Positions 36,687 through 42,851 of a stretch of DNA of 64,000 nt are shown here, piece by piece. The DNA comes from Ruminococcus sp. (GTDB lineage: Bacteria; Bacillota; Clostridia; Oscillospirales; Ruminococcaceae), in contig JAFXSC010000020.1 of the NCBI GenBank assembly GCA_017525915.1, forward strand, positions 1-64,000, given 5' to 3'. The notes under the pieces were generated by a model. The model ran no database searches. It saw only the letters and a list, made by a program, of their open reading frames with translations, and was not told where the DNA came from. The position numbers were made by a program, and so were the translations under genes. Within the stretch, counting starts at the first letter, position 1, and each line of letters starts with the position of its first letter.

Positions 36687-36701
36687 TGATATATATGATA
36701 A
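36660..36701. other. Probable left attachment site (attL) of the prophage
   Basis: The cotJC homology ends at about 36674, 27 bases before the stop of the inward-facing integrase at 36702. Serine integrases usually lie next to one attachment site. The crossover should be near GGTACGGAGGAA (36663-36674). The matching attR, with the rest of cotJC, would be beyond the right edge and cannot be checked here. Confidence 0.55.
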
Positions 36702-38207
36702 TTATAAAAGCGCTATATCGAGCGTGAACGGGATATTATGCCATTTATCACGAATGTCTGTTTCGCGGTGATATGTGATAGTTTTTACAGCAGCCCGGAG
36801 CAGGCGGTTCTTTTCTTCAGCTGAAACGTCCGGCGATTCAAGAGCCTTAACAGCTTCCTGCAAAGCAATATACCTTTGATGATAGTCTATCTTGCTATCT
36901 TCCATAGACTTAGCCTCTTTGATAGCTTCATTCAATTCCTTGCGTCTCTGAGCGAGGGCAGCGTTACGCTTCACGAAGACTTCGCTTGTATATATGCCCT
37001 GTTCGAGGAATTCGTATAAACGGTCCTGCTGAGTTTCAAGTGCGTTGAGTTCCTTCTGCAATTTGGCAGCTATCGCTTTATGAGCGGCAGGGATTTCCTC
37101 AGCATTGCCGGTCAGCAGCTCGTGGAGGTCTGCTGCAAGTTTACGGAGTGCTTTAACGATCTCTTCCTCGACCTCGGTATAAGTTGCGGAGCGATTGCCG
37201 CAGTGCATCTGATAAGCGCAGTGCAGCCTCGCAGCACATCTGCGATGTGGCTGATATATCATAGTTCTGCCGCAGGAGCAGCGAAGAATGCCTGCGAACG
37301 GATTTGAAAGACCGGATGCAGCCTTGACCTTCGGCATAGACCCGAACTTAGCAAGCGAAGCATTGAACACATCTTCCGAAATGATCGGCTCGTGCTTGCC
37401 GTCAACAAGGAGCCATTCCTCTTTCTTGGACTTCGGACGGGAGGAGACGAGCTCGCCCTCATCATACTTTTTGACAGTCTTTCGCCAGTTCCAGCGTATC
37501 TTTCCGATGTATACCGGATTGCGGAGCATATCCCTGATGCTCGCACTGCTCCAGATATCGGACTTGCGCGGCTTAATGTGCAGAGCATTCAGCCTGTTCG
37601 CAATAGTTGTAGTGCCGAGCCCCTCCTTAGTCCATAGTTCATAGATCAGCCGCACGGTATCCGCTTCGGCATTCGGTGTGAGTGTATATACCTTGCCGAC
37701 CTTTGCCTTATCGTATCCGTATGGCGGCACTGAGCCGATGAAGTTGCCCTCGTTCACGGAGGCCAGGCGTCCGCGCATCATTATTTCCTTGACGTATTCA
37801 AGATAGTCATTGCCGCGCATGAGCTCCATTTCAAAAAACTTCCGGTCGTACTTTTCAGCAAGGTCGTATGTCTTTGTCGGAGTGACTATGAGCGTCTCGG
37901 TATACCGGAACGCTCTGATGATCGTACCGCAGTCTGAAAGATCGCCTCGGCTGAGACGCTGCGGCTCGACCACCAGCACGCCGGTGATCTTCTCGTTCTG
38001 GATACGGTCGAGGATCCTTTTCATCTCCGGACGGTCCTGAATGGTCTCACCGGAAACCACCTCCCGATAGATACGCTCTTCCGGGATAGCTCCGCCGAGC
38101 TTCGCGGCAGCGTAGTCCTGCAATATACGGTAATGCTTTGCGAGCACCTGTTCGACAGACTCGTGCTCACCGTCAGCTCTGGACTTACGGAGATAAACCA
38201 AGTACAT
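36702..38207 (-). CDS. Large serine recombinase 2, probable prophage integrase
   Basis: The 501-residue protein has catalytic Ser9 in YLVYLRKSRAD, the resolvase core (VVEPQRLSRGD), the recombinase domain (GSVPPYGYDKAKVGK, LRNPVYIGKIRWN), a zinc ribbon (LRCSCGRTM, LHCAYQMHCGNRS) and a long coiled coil. It starts at 38207 after AGAGAGATG. It is the leftmost phage gene, points at the cotJC junction and stands divergent from the phage early region, the normal place for an integrase. It should recombine attP with attB in cotJC; excision would need a directionality factor. Confidence 0.94.
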   Translation of the reverse strand: MYLVYLRKSRADGEHESVEQVLAKHYRILQDYAAAKLGGAIPEERIYREVVSGETIQDRPEMKRILDRIQNEKITGVLVVEPQRLSRGDLSDCGTIIRAFRYTETLIVTPTKTYDLAEKYDRKFFEMELMRGNDYLEYVKEIMMRGRLASVNEGNFIGSVPPYGYDKAKVGKVYTLTPNAEADTVRLIYELWTKEGLGTTTIANRLNALHIKPRKSDIWSSASIRDMLRNPVYIGKIRWNWRKTVKKYDEGELVSSRPKSKKEEWLLVDGKHEPIISEDVFNASLAKFGSMPKVKAASGLSNPFAGILRCSCGRTMIYQPHRRCAARLHCAYQMHCGNRSATYTEVEEEIVKALRKLAADLHELLTGNAEEIPAAHKAIAAKLQKELNALETQQDRLYEFLEQGIYTSEVFVKRNAALAQRRKELNEAIKEAKSMEDSKIDYHQRYIALQEAVKALESPDVSAEEKNRLLRAAVKTITYHRETDIRDKWHNIPFTLDIALL

Positions 38208-38254
38208 ACTATCATCTCTCTTCACGGTAATATCAGTAAATAACAACAAATAAC

Positions 38255-38282
38255 ATTATACAGTATACAAATAACTAAGCAA
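38255..38282 (-). promoter_or_regulatory. Promoter of the integrase
   Basis: On the minus strand TTGCTT (plus 38277-38282) is 16 bases from a perfect TATAAT (plus 38255-38260), about 48 bases ahead of the integrase start. The same TTGCTT -35 recurs in two other minus-strand phage promoters. Confidence 0.65.
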
Positions 38283-38362
38283 GTTGAAAAATGCATTGTA
38301 TAGTCGCAATTGTGAGTTTTTAACTGTTGATAAAAAATAAGGCACAATGCACAACTTCAATA

Positions 38363-38395
38363 AATCCCCTGCACGGAGCAGGGGATTGTTTTTAT
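38363..38395 (+). terminator. Hairpin between the integrase and a minus-strand small gene
   Basis: AATCCCCTGC (38363-38372) pairs perfectly with GCAGGGGATT (38378-38387) around ACGGA; GTTTTTAT follows on the plus strand. It overlaps the end of the minus-strand gene at 38392, so it may act mainly as an insulator. Confidence 0.7.
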
Positions 38396-38757
38396 AAGTC
38401 ATGGATTGAAACAAAACTTTCAGCTATTAAATCGGAATTTGTTTCAAAATCTCCTACATTATCAAGCCGAACCTTCCAATGAACTAAATTCTTTTTAGTA
38501 TCATTGAATCGCTCGTCATTTTGTATCTGTTTAGGCAGATTTAACCCGTGAATCGTAAACCATGTTACACGTTCAGTTGTTTTTATTCTGCAAAAATCAA
38601 AATCATTTGGAGCTAATAAGGTTAAGTAATCTTTGCTGCGTCTTCTAAAACGGATACAATCAAAGTTGATATTGCGTTTGATAAACTCATCCTTAATTAA
38701 TGCGACGGCGAACTCTTCGAGTATAGATAATTCTGCATCGGCATTGTAATTATCCAT
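38392..38757 (-). CDS. Hypothetical prophage protein
   Basis: I do not recognise this 121-residue protein. It has a mixed alpha/beta pattern (ELSILEEFAVALIKDEFIKR, FRRRSKDYLTLLAPNDFDF, TTERVTWFTIHGL) and no clear catalytic motif. The start at 38757 has a strong AAGGAGG upstream. It sits between the integrase and the immunity region on the lysogeny strand and may be expressed in lysogens. Confidence 0.65.
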   Translation of the reverse strand: MDNYNADAELSILEEFAVALIKDEFIKRNINFDCIRFRRRSKDYLTLLAPNDFDFCRIKTTERVTWFTIHGLNLPKQIQNDERFNDTKKNLVHWKVRLDNVGDFETNSDLIAESFVSIHDL

Positions 38758-38792
38758 TTTATAGAACCTCCTTAAAAAACATAAAGCCCATA

Positions 38793-38821
38793 TTGACAAT
38801 CCAACAATTGTTGGATATAAT
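38793..38821 (+). promoter_or_regulatory. Consensus phage promoter with operator in its spacer (O1)
   Basis: TTGACA (38793-38798) and TATAAT (38816-38821) are exactly 17 bases apart. The spacer is the perfect palindrome ATCCAACAATTGTTGGAT (38799-38816), so repressor binding would block RNA polymerase. It drives the small gene at 38855. Confidence 0.88.
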
Positions 38822-38854
38822 ATAACTAAGATATCACGGAAGGGGGGGAAGATA

Positions 38855-39082
38855 ATGAAAAACGATACTCTTAGAAACATAGAGGCGGAATTGAAAGCCA
38901 CTAATAGAAAGCTTGACACAACCAACAGACTCCTTAATATACTTATCAAGAAGGTTTCTAACGCAAGCACACCACGGCAGCCGTGGCTGCCGCAAGATCG
39001 TTTAAAAGAAGCAAACGAACTAAGTAGCGAAAATCCGGAAGTTTATGATTATATCTGCGAAGTTCTAAAGCTTTTCTTTTGA
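38855..39082 (+). CDS. Small repressor-controlled coiled-coil protein (antirepressor or recombination directionality factor candidate)
   Basis: I do not recognise this 75-residue protein. Residues 1-35 are a helical heptad pattern (RNIEAELKATNRKLDTTNRL); the rest is charged, ending in YICEVLKLFF. A strong GGAAGGGGGGAAG site precedes ATG 38855. Its only promoter is the operator-controlled O1 promoter, and it is convergent with the repressor operon. A gene switched on at induction beside the integrase could be an antirepressor or an excision factor. Both are inferences from position. Confidence 0.6.
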   Translation: MKNDTLRNIEAELKATNRKLDTTNRLLNILIKKVSNASTPRQPWLPQDRLKEANELSSENPEVYDYICEVLKLFF

Positions 39083-39083
39083 T

Positions 39084-39398
39084 TTAAGACATGAAAAAAG
39101 CAATTATTGAAACGGCTAAAGAGATAAGTGATATCACAATTGGAAAATAGAATCTGAATTGATCTTTTTTCATAAAAGCTAAAAAGGCTTTTCCTTTTTC
39201 AGAAATCTCAATCATATCTTTTATAGGGATCTGATTCCCGATTTCATCACTTTCATACTTACAATAATATATAAAATTGCTTTTTAACAGTTCGTCATAT
39301 TTGTTATCATACTTTAACTGCTTTTTGTGATTGGCTTTTTTAAGAAGTGTAATGTTTTTCTTTGATAAATATGTATTTGAAAAATCATAATTACCCAT
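39084..39398 (-). CDS. Membrane-anchored protein in the repressor operon
   Basis: The 104-residue protein has a lysine-rich soluble part (NTYLSKKNITLLKKANHKKQ) and one C-terminal membrane helix (FYFPIVISLISLAVSIIAFF). It follows the repressor by 12 bases and is likely co-expressed in the lysogen. Many Firmicute phages have an ImmA-type protease here, but this lacks the HExxH motif. A tail-anchored lysogenic protein could act in superinfection exclusion; this is inferred from place and topology alone. Confidence 0.65.
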   Translation of the reverse strand: MGNYDFSNTYLSKKNITLLKKANHKKQLKYDNKYDELLKSNFIYYCKYESDEIGNQIPIKDMIEISEKGKAFLAFMKKDQFRFYFPIVISLISLAVSIIAFFMS

Positions 39399-39410
39399 CT
39401 GACGTTGTCC

Positions 39411-39776
39411 TCACGATACTCTGTCTTTCTTAACAGCTTCTGTTTCGTTCTGCTCTGCCAAAGCTTCAGCTCTGCCGATAAGCTTCAGTTGTTGTTCTAT
39501 GGTAAGCTTTGAAAAACAGTATAATATTTCCCGCTCATTCTCCGTTAATTCGGAGGATGAGCTTTTTTCTGTTCTGCCGAGAAGGTAGTCAACAGAGACA
39601 TCAAGATAATCGGCGATTCTTGCAAGGCTGTCTGATTTAATCCATGAACCTCTGTTGCTCATTGTAGAAAGCGTGTTTTTATTAAGTTCAAGGTGTTCAA
39701 GCATTTCAACCGTTGAGATACCATTTAATTTAGCTGTTTTTTTAATAAGAGTTACAGTTTTGTTAACATCATACAT
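39411..39776 (-). CDS. Prophage repressor (XRE-type HTH)
   Basis: The protein of 121 residues has an N-terminal helix-turn-helix (STVEMLEHLELNKNTLSTMS, DSLARIADYLDVSVDYLLGR) and a helical C-terminus (NEREILYCFSKLTIEQQLKL), typical of short CI-like repressors without a peptidase domain. It should bind the palindromes at 38799, 39811 and 39841, all on the flank of its own gene and of the lytic promoters. The start at 39776 has GGCGGTG upstream. It is divergent from the Cro-like gene at 40007. Confidence 0.85.
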   Translation of the reverse strand: MYDVNKTVTLIKKTAKLNGISTVEMLEHLELNKNTLSTMSNRGSWIKSDSLARIADYLDVSVDYLLGRTEKSSSSELTENEREILYCFSKLTIEQQLKLIGRAEALAEQNETEAVKKDRVS

Positions 39777-39799
39777 AAAAACACCGCCTTTCTTGTATG

Positions 39800-39828
39800 A
39801 TTATACAAATTCAAATAATTGTTGGATT
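39800..39828 (-). promoter_or_regulatory. Candidate promoter of the repressor operon
   Basis: A perfect TATAAT lies on the minus strand (plus 39800-39805), 24 bases ahead of the repressor start. The -35 region would overlap operator O3 and has no good consensus, as expected for a promoter under self-control. Confidence 0.5.
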
Positions 39829-39862
39829 TATCCTTGACATTCCAACAATTGTAGGATATAAT
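39811..39862 (+). promoter_or_regulatory. Lytic early promoter with two operators (O2, O3)
   Basis: TTGACA (39834-39839) is 17 bases from TATAAT (39857-39862), and the spacer holds TCCAACAATTGTAGGA (39841-39856), one base off the O1 palindrome. A third, weaker copy, TCAAATAATTGTTGGA, is at 39811-39826 on the repressor side. The arrangement resembles a lambda-type switch: the repressor shuts the rightward promoter and may regulate its own leftward one. Confidence 0.85.
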
Positions 39863-40006
39863 ATACCTAAGCTATAAAGCGAGGCACAAAAAGCCCGCAG
39901 GGCAAAAGGCATGATATCATATATACTTACTGTGACAATTTAAGTATATATTATTTTATGTAAAATGTCAATAGCCAAGTTATGAACGAATGAAAGAGGT
40001 GAGGAT

Positions 40007-40198
40007 ATGTCATTACCTGAAAATATTGCTAAGCTTCGTCAGGAAAAAGGTTTTACACAGGTAGAACTTGCTAAAATACTCGATATTGCTCAGCCTAATA
40101 TCGCACAGTATGAAAAGGGTATAAAAGTGCCAAATATCGTAGTTGGTGTCGAGCTTGCAAAAGCTCTCGGTACAACTTGTGAGGAACTGGTGAAGTAA
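40007..40198 (+). CDS. Cro-like XRE transcription regulator
   Basis: The 63-residue protein is a single HTH domain: ENIAKLRQEKGFTQVELAKIL then IAQPNIAQYEKGIKVPN. Its size and place, divergent from the repressor and first in the rightward early unit, fit Cro. It probably binds the same operators. ATG 40007 follows AAAGAGGTGAGG. The 140 bases between the promoter and it have no gene. Confidence 0.85.
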   Translation: MSLPENIAKLRQEKGFTQVELAKILDIAQPNIAQYEKGIKVPNIVVGVELAKALGTTCEELVK

Positions 40199-40246
40199 GC
40201 AACTGTACAACCGCCCACAAACCACAACGAAGGAAGGAGGAAGAGA

Positions 40247-40393
40247 ATGGAGAAAGAGCAGAAAATCACCGTGAAGATAGGAGCGGACAATACAGAGCTC
40301 ATGGCAGCGCTGGACGAAATCGAGAAAAAAGTTGACCTGATAACAGCCAAGCTGGAGAAGCTCGGGCAGATAACAGGTCAGATGAAAGATTAA
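40247..40393 (+). CDS. Very small early phage protein
   Basis: The 48-residue protein starts at ATG 40247 after a strong GGAAGGAGG site. It is acidic then helical (AALDEIEKKVDLITAKLEKL), like small phage coiled-coil proteins. Function unknown. Its stop overlaps the end of the convergent zinc-ribbon gene. Confidence 0.6.
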   Translation: MEKEQKITVKIGADNTELMAALDEIEKKVDLITAKLEKLGQITGQMKD

Positions 40394-40581
40394 AGAAGAT
40401 TGCTGAGTGTGTTCAAAATATCGTTTTCAGCATCTTCAACAGCAGATTTAATTCCGTCGTCTTCGGTCATAAACTCCTTTTTGCAGAAAGGACAAGATAC
40501 AGAGCTACCGACGGAATCAACAGATATTGAGAATTCCTTGTTGCAGTAAGGACAGTCAATATCTATTTTATCAATTATCAT
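40390..40581 (-). CDS. Small zinc-ribbon protein
   Basis: The 63-residue protein has two knuckles, CPYCNKEF and CPFCKKEF, 16 residues apart, then an acidic helix. It probably binds one zinc ion. The start at 40581 follows AGGAGGTGATG. It is on the opposite strand from the early operon and has its own promoter. Confidence 0.7.
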   Translation of the reverse strand: MIIDKIDIDCPYCNKEFSISVDSVGSSVSCPFCKKEFMTEDDGIKSAVEDAENDILNTLSNLL

Positions 40582-40603
40582 TTCATCACCTCCTCTTGTT
40601 CTT

Positions 40604-40632
40604 ATTATATCAGACGGAGCAGGTGAAAGCAA
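40604..40632 (-). promoter_or_regulatory. Promoter of the zinc-ribbon gene
   Basis: On the minus strand TTGCTT (plus 40627-40632) is 17 bases from TATAAT (plus 40604-40609). It resembles the promoters at 40868 and 38255. Confidence 0.65.
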
Positions 40633-40676
40633 GGCGGAGAGCTGCCGGCACAAGCAGCCCTCGGGTGATGGGCAAA

Positions 40677-40802
40677 TCAGTTATCGCCGTTTGCGGCAGC
40701 GATAACCAATTCTTTTAACTCTTCGCGAGTTGGAATATGGCTGGAGACCTTCTCCAACTCGGCTTCGAGCTCCCATAAAGGACCAAAGAAGAAAAAGAAC
40801 AT
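40677..40802 (-). CDS. Small hypothetical protein
   Basis: A frame of 41 codons starts at 40802 with GAGGGGGTGATT ahead and its own promoter. It opens with five phenylalanines (MFFFFFGPLWELEAELEKV), then a charged helical end. Too short to assign; the strong ribosome site and promoter argue that it is real. Confidence 0.5.
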   Translation of the reverse strand: MFFFFFGPLWELEAELEKVSSHIPTREELKELVIAAANGDN

Positions 40803-40867
40803 AATCACCCCCTCTCTGAGTGGGGTAGGAAACAAACAGCAATGTGCCTTACTGAAGTTCCGCTCCT

Positions 40868-40897
40868 ATTATATCATACAGCGGAACAGGAAAGCAA
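40868..40897 (-). promoter_or_regulatory. Promoter of the 41-codon gene, with inverted repeat
   Basis: On the minus strand TTGCTT (plus 40892-40897) is 18 bases from TATAAT (plus 40868-40873). The -10 box is flanked by the inverted repeat GTTCCGCT (from 40855) and AGCGGAAC (to 40887), which could be an operator. Confidence 0.6.
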
Positions 40898-40940
40898 ACG
40901 GTACAACCCATAGTGCATAAGCATATAGAGAGGTGATAGT

Positions 40941-41180
40941 ATGAAAAACGATATAAGGAACTGGCAGGAAACCGAGACAGAGACCGAGCGCATTGTGAAC
41001 TATGATACCGACAAGGCGCATATCACAGTACATATCCCGAAGCGCACTCCCGAGGAGCAGGCGGAATATGAAAAGAGGATCCGCGCCGCTCTGAGACGGT
41101 TTTATCATCATGTCACCGTAGTGCAAGGCTTAGATTGGGATGAAATTCAAGAAAAATACAAAGACGACTTGTGCAGTTGA
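40941..41180 (+). CDS. Small early phage protein
   Basis: I do not recognise this 79-residue protein. It is highly charged (NDIRNWQETETETERI, RTPEEQAEYEKRIRAALRRF). ATG 40941 has GAGAGGTGAT upstream. Its last codons and stop lie inside the recurrent palindrome at 41170-41187. Confidence 0.65.
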   Translation: MKNDIRNWQETETETERIVNYDTDKAHITVHIPKRTPEEQAEYEKRIRAALRRFYHHVTVVQGLDWDEIQEKYKDDLCS

Positions 41181-41187
41181 CTGCACA
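41170..41187. repeat. 18-bp palindromic repeat, copy 1
   Basis: TGTGCAGTTGACTGCACA has seven-base arms and the centre TTGA. It overlaps a stop codon and ends 3 bases before the next ribosome site. Identical copies, in either orientation, are at 42444, 51639 and 56074. Confidence 0.9.
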
Positions 41188-41202
41188 GAAAGGAGCCATA
41201 CC

Positions 41203-41412
41203 ATGCAGATACTTAACGACACCCTATTCCTCGCGGACGTTATCGCGATCGCGGTGATGATGCACATAATCGCACGCTGTATCGCGGATGACAGTGAGAA
41301 GCGCAGGCAGAAGCGCCGTGACGAGGGCTACCAGAGACACAAGGCAAGGCTGAAAAAGGAGAGGATTATGGGCGAGAACCGCATCGAACTCTGGAGGAGG
41401 TATGCAAGATGA
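41203..41412 (+). CDS. Small membrane protein
   Basis: The 69-residue protein has one N-terminal membrane helix (FLADVIAIAVMMHIIARCI) and a strongly basic tail (KRRQKRRDEGYQRHKARLKK). ATG 41203 follows AAAGGAGCC. Function unknown. It ends on ATGA with the next gene. Confidence 0.65.
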   Translation: MQILNDTLFLADVIAIAVMMHIIARCIADDSEKRRQKRRDEGYQRHKARLKKERIMGENRIELWRRYAR

Positions 41413-41651
41413 AAGAACTCTTAATTACAGTACATATCAAGCAGGGACGCTATGATGAAATGCTCGAAGCGGCAAAGCAGATAGCTGAGAACTATGCAGA
41501 AGCTGGGATAGGAATGCTTGATACTCCTGAAAAAGTCATTGAATTTGCTGTTGAGGAGTGCGCTTTTGGCAGCAACGGCAGAATTGGTGCTGCTATCGAG
41601 TCTTTACTCAGAATATCTGAGAGAATGCGTGAGAAGGCGGTGAACAAGTAA
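41409..41651 (+). CDS. Hypothetical phage protein
   Basis: The 80-residue acidic helical protein (GRYDEMLEAAKQIAENYAEA; GRIGAAIESLLRISERM) is translationally linked to the gene before it (ATGA overlap). I do not recognise a family. Confidence 0.6.
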   Translation: MKELLITVHIKQGRYDEMLEAAKQIAENYAEAGIGMLDTPEKVIEFAVEECAFGSNGRIGAAIESLLRISERMREKAVNK

Positions 41652-41688
41652 TGGGAATACTGGATGAAATCGGGGAGGTGGAATAGAT

Positions 41689-41919
41689 ATGACAGAAGAA
41701 CAGGAGAAAAAGTATTGGTTTGTCCGCAGCAGCCTTCTTCCTTTGCTCCAAGCGATAGACAAGGACATTCTCAGCGCTGAGTATCAGCTTGACGGCAATG
41801 ACGAGTATGTCGAGGTCAGGTGGCTGTTCCAGAGTGGGACAAGCTACCGGCGCAAGGTCAATGTTACCGGCGACAGCCTGCTTGCAATTGCCAAAGATGT
41901 CCTAAAATGCATCGACTAA
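41689..41919 (+). CDS. Hypothetical phage protein
   Basis: The 76-residue protein (KYWFVRSSLLPLLQAIDKDI; VEVRWLFQSG) starts at ATG 41689 after GGGGAGGTGG. It looks like a small single-domain alpha/beta protein of unknown function. A short hairpin, GCTCCC-CGAA-GGGAGC, at 41928-41943 follows but has no T run. Confidence 0.6.
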   Translation: MTEEQEKKYWFVRSSLLPLLQAIDKDILSAEYQLDGNDEYVEVRWLFQSGTSYRRKVNVTGDSLLAIAKDVLKCID

Positions 41920-41993
41920 AGAAAAAAGCTCCCCGAAGGGAGCGAGATAAAATATAACCACCACTAATATACCACATACGAAAGGAAATGTCA

Positions 41994-42206
41994 ATGATCA
42001 GATACAAAATCAAGGACGTCGCCTTCGAGTGCAACGAGACGACAGGTGAAGCGAGAATTATCACGCCGGAGCAGGAAACCAAGTTCATAAATCCGATTGA
42101 GGCGTGGAATAGTTTCACAATGGCAGCGCTGAAACCTCTTGAGGATGAACTCCGGAACAAGCTCGAAGCAAACGGCTTTAATCGCTGGACAGGCATCAGA
42201 GTATAG
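41994..42206 (+). CDS. Hypothetical phage protein
   Basis: The 70-residue protein reads IRYKIKDVAFECNETTGEAR and is likely beta-rich, then helical. ATG 41994 is 7 bases from AAAGGA; the ATG at 41988 is too close to it. Function unknown. Confidence 0.6.
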   Translation: MIRYKIKDVAFECNETTGEARIITPEQETKFINPIEAWNSFTMAALKPLEDELRNKLEANGFNRWTGIRV

Positions 42207-42207
42207 T

Positions 42208-42441
42208 ATGGGAAAAAAGATACCCTACGATCAGGCATTACAGCTCGGAAGAACCGAGCATAACGATTCGATATATGCAAAAGAAAATCCTTATGGATTT
42301 CAGATCAATGTCAATCATCCGAAAATCAGGCCGCTGTATGAACGATACAAAGAAAAGATCGGGGAGCGGATCCTTTCTGACATCCAGCGGCGCGAGTTTG
42401 AAAACCACATATTCAGTATTCTGAAAAGAGGCAAAAAGTAA
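42208..42441 (+). CDS. Hypothetical phage protein
   Basis: The 77-residue basic protein (KKIPYDQALQLGRTEH, HPKIRPLYERYKEKIG) starts one base after the stop of the gene before it, so translation is probably coupled. No family recognised. Confidence 0.6.
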   Translation: MGKKIPYDQALQLGRTEHNDSIYAKENPYGFQINVNHPKIRPLYERYKEKIGERILSDIQRREFENHIFSILKRGKK

Positions 42442-42443
42442 CT

Positions 42444-42461
42444 TGTGCAGTCAACTGCACA
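42444..42461. repeat. 18-bp palindromic repeat, copy 2
   Basis: TGTGCAGTCAACTGCACA is the exact reverse complement of copy 1. It lies between a stop codon and the GAGGAGG ribosome site of the PcfK-like gene. Confidence 0.9.
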
Positions 42462-42474
42462 GAGGAGGATTTCG

Positions 42475-42843
42475 ATGGAAAAGATAGGTTATTTTTATTG
42501 CGGAAAAATCAAAGGTCAGGTACAGAAGGCTATTGCTTCTGCGACCGCAGCAGCGTTATCGAGTTTCTGTGAGCAGGAGCCTGAGTTCGAACAGGCAATA
42601 GAACAGAGCGGCAAGACCTTTCAGGATTGCCTTGACGAGGTAGCGAAAAGTGCAGGGAGCTGTATTTCTGATATAGAAGTATATCGCAAGGCTGTCAAGT
42701 TCTATTTTTCGACGGCAACAGTCAGCTTCGTTATGAATATCAACCTCAGCGGTGACATATCAGCGCCGCCCATTACCATGACAAAGAACGAGCCTAAGAA
42801 GGATGTCCTCAGCGTATCCCTCGACGATCTTCTTGACTTCTGA
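42475..42843 (+). CDS. PcfK-like protein
   Basis: The 122-residue protein ends in the PcfK-type tail KKDVLSVSLDDLLDF and stands directly before a PcfJ-like gene, the usual pair. The names come from the conjugative plasmid pCF10; their function is not established. ATG 42475 follows GAGGAGG, and the recurrent palindrome lies just before that site. Confidence 0.75.
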   Translation: MEKIGYFYCGKIKGQVQKAIASATAAALSSFCEQEPEFEQAIEQSGKTFQDCLDEVAKSAGSCISDIEVYRKAVKFYFSTATVSFVMNINLSGDISAPPITMTKNEPKKDVLSVSLDDLLDF

Positions 42844-42851
42844 GGTGCGAT

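Noticed and set aside
41652-41688. 11-codon frame between two small phage genes
   Set aside because: Too short to support; it may only couple translation of its neighbours.
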